Positions 59,620-64,000 of a stretch of DNA of 64,000 nt are shown here, piece by piece (the first letter of the stretch is position 1; each line of letters starts with the position of its first letter). The stretch spans positions 372,001-436,000 of the forward strand of contig CP103027.1 of the NCBI GenBank assembly GCA_024752435.1. The letters run 5' to 3'. The stretch is from Allantophomopsis cytisporea (lineage: Eukaryota; Ascomycota; Leotiomycetes; Phacidiales; Phacidiaceae). A model generated the notes under the pieces. It saw nothing but the letters and a program-made list of their open reading frames with translations. It was not told the DNA's origin and made no database searches. The position numbers and the translations under genes are program-made.

Positions 59620-62429
59620 ATTAAATATAGATATATAGAAATTAGCTAACTTTTATTTCTTACTAGAAGAATACCGATTGTATATAGAATATTGGTAGAA
59701 GATTATCTTTTAAAAGCTAGGACGGCAAATATATACTATAGCTTTACTTGCTCTTAGAATTCGACGAAGATTAAGAAGAATGTATATTAAAGGAGCTAGA
59801 GGTAGCTATTTATAATATCTTTGAAGAAATTAGAACAATACTTGTACTAAGAATATATTAGCTACAGGTATAAATACTAACTGTAGAAGAGTCTTTAAAA
59901 GTAATTTGCAATAAAGAGAACTTATTAGTAGATTTAGGTTGCAAGTATACTACTATATAAATATACTTCTTCTACTTTATAACTTCCTTCTTTTACAACA
60001 TTATTTACTTACCTCTAATATAATATCAATACTAATACTTTTACCTAGGATTACCTTTTTATACTTTAGATACTTACTACGATATATTATTATTTTAGTT
60101 GACGATACTAGGATACTATGTTTTATCTTCTAAGATTGCAATTACAAGATCTTATATTAAATTACCTAGTTATACTCAACTTAAACTATTTATTGTTACT
60201 AAGTACTTATATCTTTATATAATTAAGATATCTTCTAAAGAAGTTAAACAAATCGGATTTATCGAGGTTACAATAGATTAGATTGATACTCTAGAGAATT
60301 TAGATCGACCCGAGCCGTCTAAGTCTTTTTAAAAAGAAGAACGTATAAATTCAACAACTTTTTTATTACTTCAACTAGACTTCGAAGATTACAAATACAA
60401 GAACCAAAGTAGTTTAACGGCAGGTATTTACTCTATAGTTATATACTTAGAAGAAGATAAAAGATAAGAGCAATACCTAGAACTAGGAAGTCAAAAAGAT
60501 TAGGAAGATCGAGAGTTTGAACAAAGTACTAAGCTTACTAAAGCAAACAAATTTGCAATTATATTATATAACTATCTGTAGGAAGAAAAGATAGATAATA
60601 TTAAGATAGTACAAAGTCTTATTAGGATTTACAGACTCTACTCGATATTAGCTTTTATTATTGGTTATTACCTACAATCTACCAATAGAGAAATAAATAT
60701 CTTACAATTTATAGAGAACCTTTATTTCAACGTCAACAGAAGAAACGAGATTCTCAAAGAAATATTAGAAGTTAAAAAGAAGATTTTTATCGATATCTTT
60801 TATAAGAAGTTAGTATATAAAAGTTTTATAGACGACTTAATAGAACTAGACGAGTAAAATTAGAATTTGGAGGAATAAAAGGCTAGAACAAATACAAAAG
60901 AAGATAAAGATATCGATAAAGATAACAGTAGGTATTTAAGTAAAGAAGACTTTGTTACTTTATTGTATTAGAACAATTATATTATATAGGAAGAAAGAAA
61001 GAGATATTAAGTTTGCTAGGTACTTGCTAAAGATAAACTATCTGATAATAAAGACTCGGACTATACTTTACCTAGTTCGAGAGCTTATTTAAACAAGAAG
61101 AAAATACCAAAGAAATATAATAGATGTTCTTTTAGATATTCGGAATTATCTATATATAGTATAGAAATACTAACAAAGAAGTTAAAGGCGTTAAAGGTTA
61201 TAGATAACCTAATTCAAAATTATTTACTAGGTAAAGACTTAGAAGGACCTACTAGACCTCTAGTTAGTTTTAACTTCGAAGATCTAATCGAACAACCCTT
61301 TGAAAATATAAAAGAAGATTCTCCCGATAAAAATCAACTAAAGAAGCAGAAGAAAGATGTTAAAAGCTAATTCGATAATATTTAAGAGCTAGTTGTTACT
61401 AAGAGAACAAAACATTAAAGACTAGTACAAAAGAAAGTAGTAGAAGAAGCTAAAGCAGCTAAAAAAGGTCTAAAAAACAAGGTTCTAAAAAAGTATAAAG
61501 CTCTACTATTAGTTGTTAAAAAGAAGGAAATATTTCTACAGATATTTAAAGACTTGGTAAAGATAGAAGACTAGCTACTAATAGACTAGATTCTTTAGAT
61601 CGCTAAGATAACTAAGGCAGATCTACTAGTACTAGAAAAGATATATAGAAAGACTACTACTATTAAAAGATACTATACTATACTATATATTTACTTTTAT
61701 TATAGGAAGTTGTACTAAGAGTTCTAGCTTTATATAAAATCAACAAATAAAAAAAGCATTTGCTATATTACTAATAAAGATATTAAACGAGTTTGTAAAA
61801 GACTTATACTAGTATATCAACTATACTTTGACTATTTAGAGTTAATAAATATCTAAAGAGCTTTATACAAAAGAATTTGGGGAGAGTTTATCTAAAAGTA
61901 TAATACTTAGAGAAGATTTTCTTCAAGACTATTTAAAGCAAAAGATTTAGTAATATCGGAGATTATTTAAGCTTTAGCTATATTTTATACGTCAACTTAT
62001 AGTACTAGCAAACTTTATATTAGAGATCTTAAAGTAGAATAATTCGGAACAAAAAGACTTAAGAAGGCTATAGAAGAAGTTATCAAGGAAAAAGTCTAAG
62101 TTTAATTAGAGCTTTAAAAGACTTTATTGTTCAGACAAGATATAACCTTGTAGTTCTAAAAGAAAGTTGAGCCTTTTATTAAACAAGCCTAAGATACTAA
62201 ATAGAAGGTAATAGTACTCTATTAGCAAAACTTTCAACTTTTTTACAAGGTAAAAGAGTTTAAAAAGAAGTTAGAGCTAAAAGGTAATAAGCTAGATTAC
62301 AAGAAAGAAGCTAGATATACAAATAGACTTGATAATTACAATCTTTATAACAATATAGAGTTAAGTTTACAAGATTCCAATCTCATCAAGAATAAATCTG
62401 AAGACGAAACCGATGATAATACTATTTGA
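59620..62429 (+). pseudogene. Unidentified long extra ORF of element C (about 930 codons)
   Basis: Downstream of pol and upstream of the purine tract and 3' LTR, a single reading frame can be followed from about 59620 to a TGA at 62427-62429. It is interrupted by many TAA/TAG codons, which fit former CAA, CAG or TGG, but I see no frameshift. The predicted product is rich in Lys, Glu, Leu and Ile: an acidic/aromatic first third, a Lys-rich middle (EEAKAAKKGLKNKVLKKY) and a charged C terminus (NKSEDETDDNTI). I see no protease, RT, integrase, chromodomain or zinc motif. Its place resembles that of env genes, but no C-terminal membrane anchor is evident. The start codon is lost or unclear. I do not recognise the family; host-gene capture is possible. 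Confidence 0.6.
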
Positions 62430-62631
62430 GAACAGCAAGTATTTGCCAATAAAAGATAGATAGTTATACTCTTGACTAAATATATATATTTGTTCTTTTC
62501 TTTCTTTCATCAATGATATCTGACTACTGCTCGCCGAGAAGAAGGTTAGAAGAGTTGTTTAACGGCGTGTATTTACTTGATATTGGTTATAGCTTCTTTT
62601 CTTTTGTCGTTCTTAACTGGTGTCAAGAACT

Positions 62632-62648
62632 GAGGGAGTAGGGGTAGC
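62632..62648 (+). other. Polypurine tract of element C
   Basis: A purine-rich run (GAGGGAGTAGGGG, then TAGC) lies immediately before the right LTR, as expected for plus-strand priming. The ~220 bp from 62430 to here are non-coding and look far less RIP-mutated than the ORF before them. Confidence 0.7.
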
Positions 62649-62880
62649 TGTCGGCCTCAGACACAAGGCCACAACAAATAACGGAAGATCTGGTCATAAT
62701 AGCAATAGCAGTCACGGTTGGTATTCAGAGATGAAGAAGGAACGTATTCAGTAGTATAAGTAAAGCTTCTACGGTTGAGAACCTCTTAGCTAGAACATCA
62801 TCAATTCAAAGAACAATTTTGTGTCATCAACTTCGTTTTGGAAACGTGACTCTACTCCAGCGCCGGGCCTGTCCTCTTCA
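62649..62880 (+). repeat. 3' LTR of element C
   Basis: The unmutated 232-bp partner of the LTR at 24499-24730, followed by ACGT. At every one of the ten differences this copy carries C or G. Confidence 0.94.
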
Positions 62881-62884
62881 ACGT

Positions 62885-63580
62885 TGACTACATACATAGA
62901 TGACTAAACATGTCTGTACTTCTCATTGGTCACACCGTGTCCCCTTCACGAGCAACTGTCGATGAAATTACGCAAAGTCCGACCTTCATTACTGACTCTG
63001 CCACAAGCACCATCATGGATGCCTTATACCACCAAATGTGGCAGATCCGCCCAAGCTATAACTAAAGTGCTTCCTTTGTCAAGTAAGGCTATGCTCGTAA
63101 TCATTGAAGCCGCATAGGGGGAGGTAATTTCGAGCTGAACAATTCTACACAGGCGTGACGACTGTAACGTCGTAAGAGGTAAAAGTCAGCAGGGATAATA
63201 GAAACATCAATGTGAATGCTATGGATCGTTCATGTGGAACTATCTTTGGACGCCCCTCAGCCTCTTGATATTCTGCTGCCTTGATGCTTAAGTAATGACA
63301 ATTGAGCTTTCGAGAGCCGTCATAGGTGTTTCCGTGAATGGAGGTTGTGATACAGATAACATGAAGATATTGGAGTCTGTATATAATGAAGACCATTCTC
63401 GATTAAGAGAATAGCATCATCGTTATCAACACTCAACGCAATCTTGCTTGTTCAATTCTCATCCTAAATATTTAAAAAACATCTTCAAAATCATTCAATA
63501 TATTCTCTCCGCTACATTCCCAATTGTAGAGATATATTATTTCGGTTGCCTTGACCTTTCAAGGTCTCAAATTCACTACC
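62885..63580. other. Intergenic region between the island and the RTA1-like gene
   Basis: Ordinary-looking unmutated sequence with the probable promoter and leader of the RTA1-like gene at its right end. Short frames on either strand (for example 62926-63117 and 63145-63396) have no recognisable features and were not called. Confidence 0.5.
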
Positions 63581-64000
63581 ATGTCATCAACACTTATCAC
63601 AAGTATCCTGAGCACCCCTCTTCCCACAACTACCATATCCTCGAGCACCAGGACTTCCACAATATCTGCAACGGCGAGTTGTGTTACGATCCATCCTGGC
63701 AAGCACGGCTATATTCCCGAATATGCTTGCAACGCAGAATGGAACTACAATCCCTCCTTCGCCGCTGCTATACTATTTTCGATTCTATTCTTCCTGACGA
63801 CATTCTCCCACATCTTCCAGAGCCTGAGATATCACAAGGTCAAGTTATGCTGGGTTGTGATCATGGGTTCGACATGGGAGTTGATATCCTTTGTGGCGCG
63901 CTCAGTCGCAACACGCTACCAGAATGTTGAGCAGCTGGCTTTCTGGTCGCAGCTCTTCGTCTTGCTGGCACCTCTGTGGGTCAATGCCTTCTGCTACATG
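63581..64000 (+). CDS. RTA1-like multi-pass membrane protein (5' part, runs off the window)
   Basis: Fungal RTA1 family (related to RTA1/RSB1, linked to lipid translocation and resistance to 7-aminocholesterol); a seven-helix plasma-membrane type protein. The frame from the ATG at 63581 is open for 140 codons to the end of the window. After a Ser/Thr-rich N terminus with two Cys (SCVTIHPG, YACNAEWNYNPS), the helices begin: AAAILFSILFFLTTFSH, then CWVVIMGSTWELISFVARS, then FVLLAPLWVNAFCYM, which is close to the family's conserved third-helix region. No intron is seen in the visible part. The overlapping open frame 63448-63930 is a shadow. The gene begins about 700 bp from the right LTR of element C and shows no RIP. 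Confidence 0.88.
   Translation, partial: MSSTLITSILSTPLPTTTISSSTRTSTISATASCVTIHPGKHGYIPEYACNAEWNYNPSFAAAILFSILFFLTTFSHIFQSLRYHKVKLCWVVIMGSTWELISFVARSVATRYQNVEQLAFWSQLFVLLAPLWVNAFCYM

Larger units (their letters stand above)
24495..62884 (+). mobile_element. Outer Ty3-like LTR retrotransposon 'C', split by nested insertions
   Basis: Both ends are defined by 232-bp direct LTRs (24499-24730 and 62649-62880) starting TGTCGG and ending TTCA (TTTA in the mutated left copy), with the 4-bp duplication ACGT at 24495-24498 and 62881-62884. A purine-rich tract (62632-62648) directly precedes the right LTR, so the element reads on the plus strand. Its own DNA survives in pieces: 24499-25487, 25896-26214, 39552-43090, 49936-52849 and 59379-62880, about 11.3 kb in all. 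These carry gag, protease, RT, RNase H, integrase and a long extra ORF. Reading frames are riddled with TAA/TAG codons where CAA, CAG or TGG would fit, the RIP signature. No chromodomain was found, unlike the elements inserted in it. Confidence 0.9.

Noticed and set aside
59620..62429. Calling the extra ORF of element C an env gene
   Set aside because: Only the position fits. I see no signal peptide, cleavage site or C-terminal membrane anchor.
24495..62884. CRISPR-like or satellite array suggested by the repeated blocks
   Set aside because: The repeats are LTRs in pairs with target-site duplications, not short regularly spaced units.
63448..63930. 160-codon plus-strand open frame near the window end
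   Set aside because: The overlapping frame from 63581 gives a clear RTA1-like membrane protein; this one has no features.

Overview
The window is nuclear DNA of a filamentous ascomycete (Pezizomycotina). The evidence is short GT-AG introns (about 44-92 bp) with CTRAY-type branch points, typical fungal families (SAT4/rhodopsin-domain, DUF2985, RTA1-like, Fre-type ferric reductase), and a long AT-rich island whose retrotransposons carry the repeat-induced point mutation (RIP) signature, C-to-T and G-to-A changes that turn CAA/CAG/TGG codons into TAA/TAG. I cannot fix the genus. No RNA gene or CRISPR array was recognised.

Left part (1-24,494), ordinary genes: RNA polymerase III largest subunit (894-5449, +, four exons); a double-GNAT acetyltransferase (6036-7200, -); an Atg22-like MFS transporter (7676-9524, +), divergent from the GNAT gene; a SAT4/rhodopsin-domain membrane protein (10262-11493, -); a ferric reductase (12036-13838, -) with a perfect inverted pair of iron-GATA consensus sites upstream (14237-14270); a sterol-glucosyltransferase-like GT family 28 protein (16794-19844, -); a DUF2985 membrane protein (21226-22311, +); and an alpha/beta hydrolase (22771-23762, -). 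Apart from the two divergent pairs they look functionally unrelated, and I see no biosynthetic cluster.

Middle part (24,495-62,884): one nested retrotransposon island that can be resolved completely from LTR ends and target-site duplications (TSDs). The outer Ty3-like element 'C' has 232-bp LTRs at 24499-24730 and 62649-62880 and TSD ACGT. Four insertions split it: a solo LTR (25488-25890, TSD CCTAT); chromovirus 'A' (26215-39546, +, TSD TTAAC), itself split by chromovirus 'B' (29033-35835, -, TSD AATAG); 'D' (43091-49930, -, same family as B, TSD GAAAA); and 'E' (52850-59373, -, same family as A, TSD CTAAG). Without the insertions C is about 11.3 kb, A and E are each 6,524 bp, and B and D are 6,803 and 6,840 bp. 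All are RIP-mutated and probably dead.

Two features of the island stand out. First, all four chromoviral copies, from two families, carry an ORF on the strand opposite gag-pol, between the chromodomain and the 3' LTR. It has a 90-bp cysteine block with the exact spacing CX2CX6CX8CX2CX6C (the Zn(II)2Cys6 spacing), then a charged coiled-coil-like tail; every lost cysteine is a tyrosine (TGT to TAT, as RIP would give). Second, outer element C carries an extra sense ORF of roughly 930 codons between integrase and the 3' LTR that matches no family I recognise.

Right edge (62,885-64,000): a gene-free stretch, then the 5' end of an RTA1-like membrane protein running off the window.
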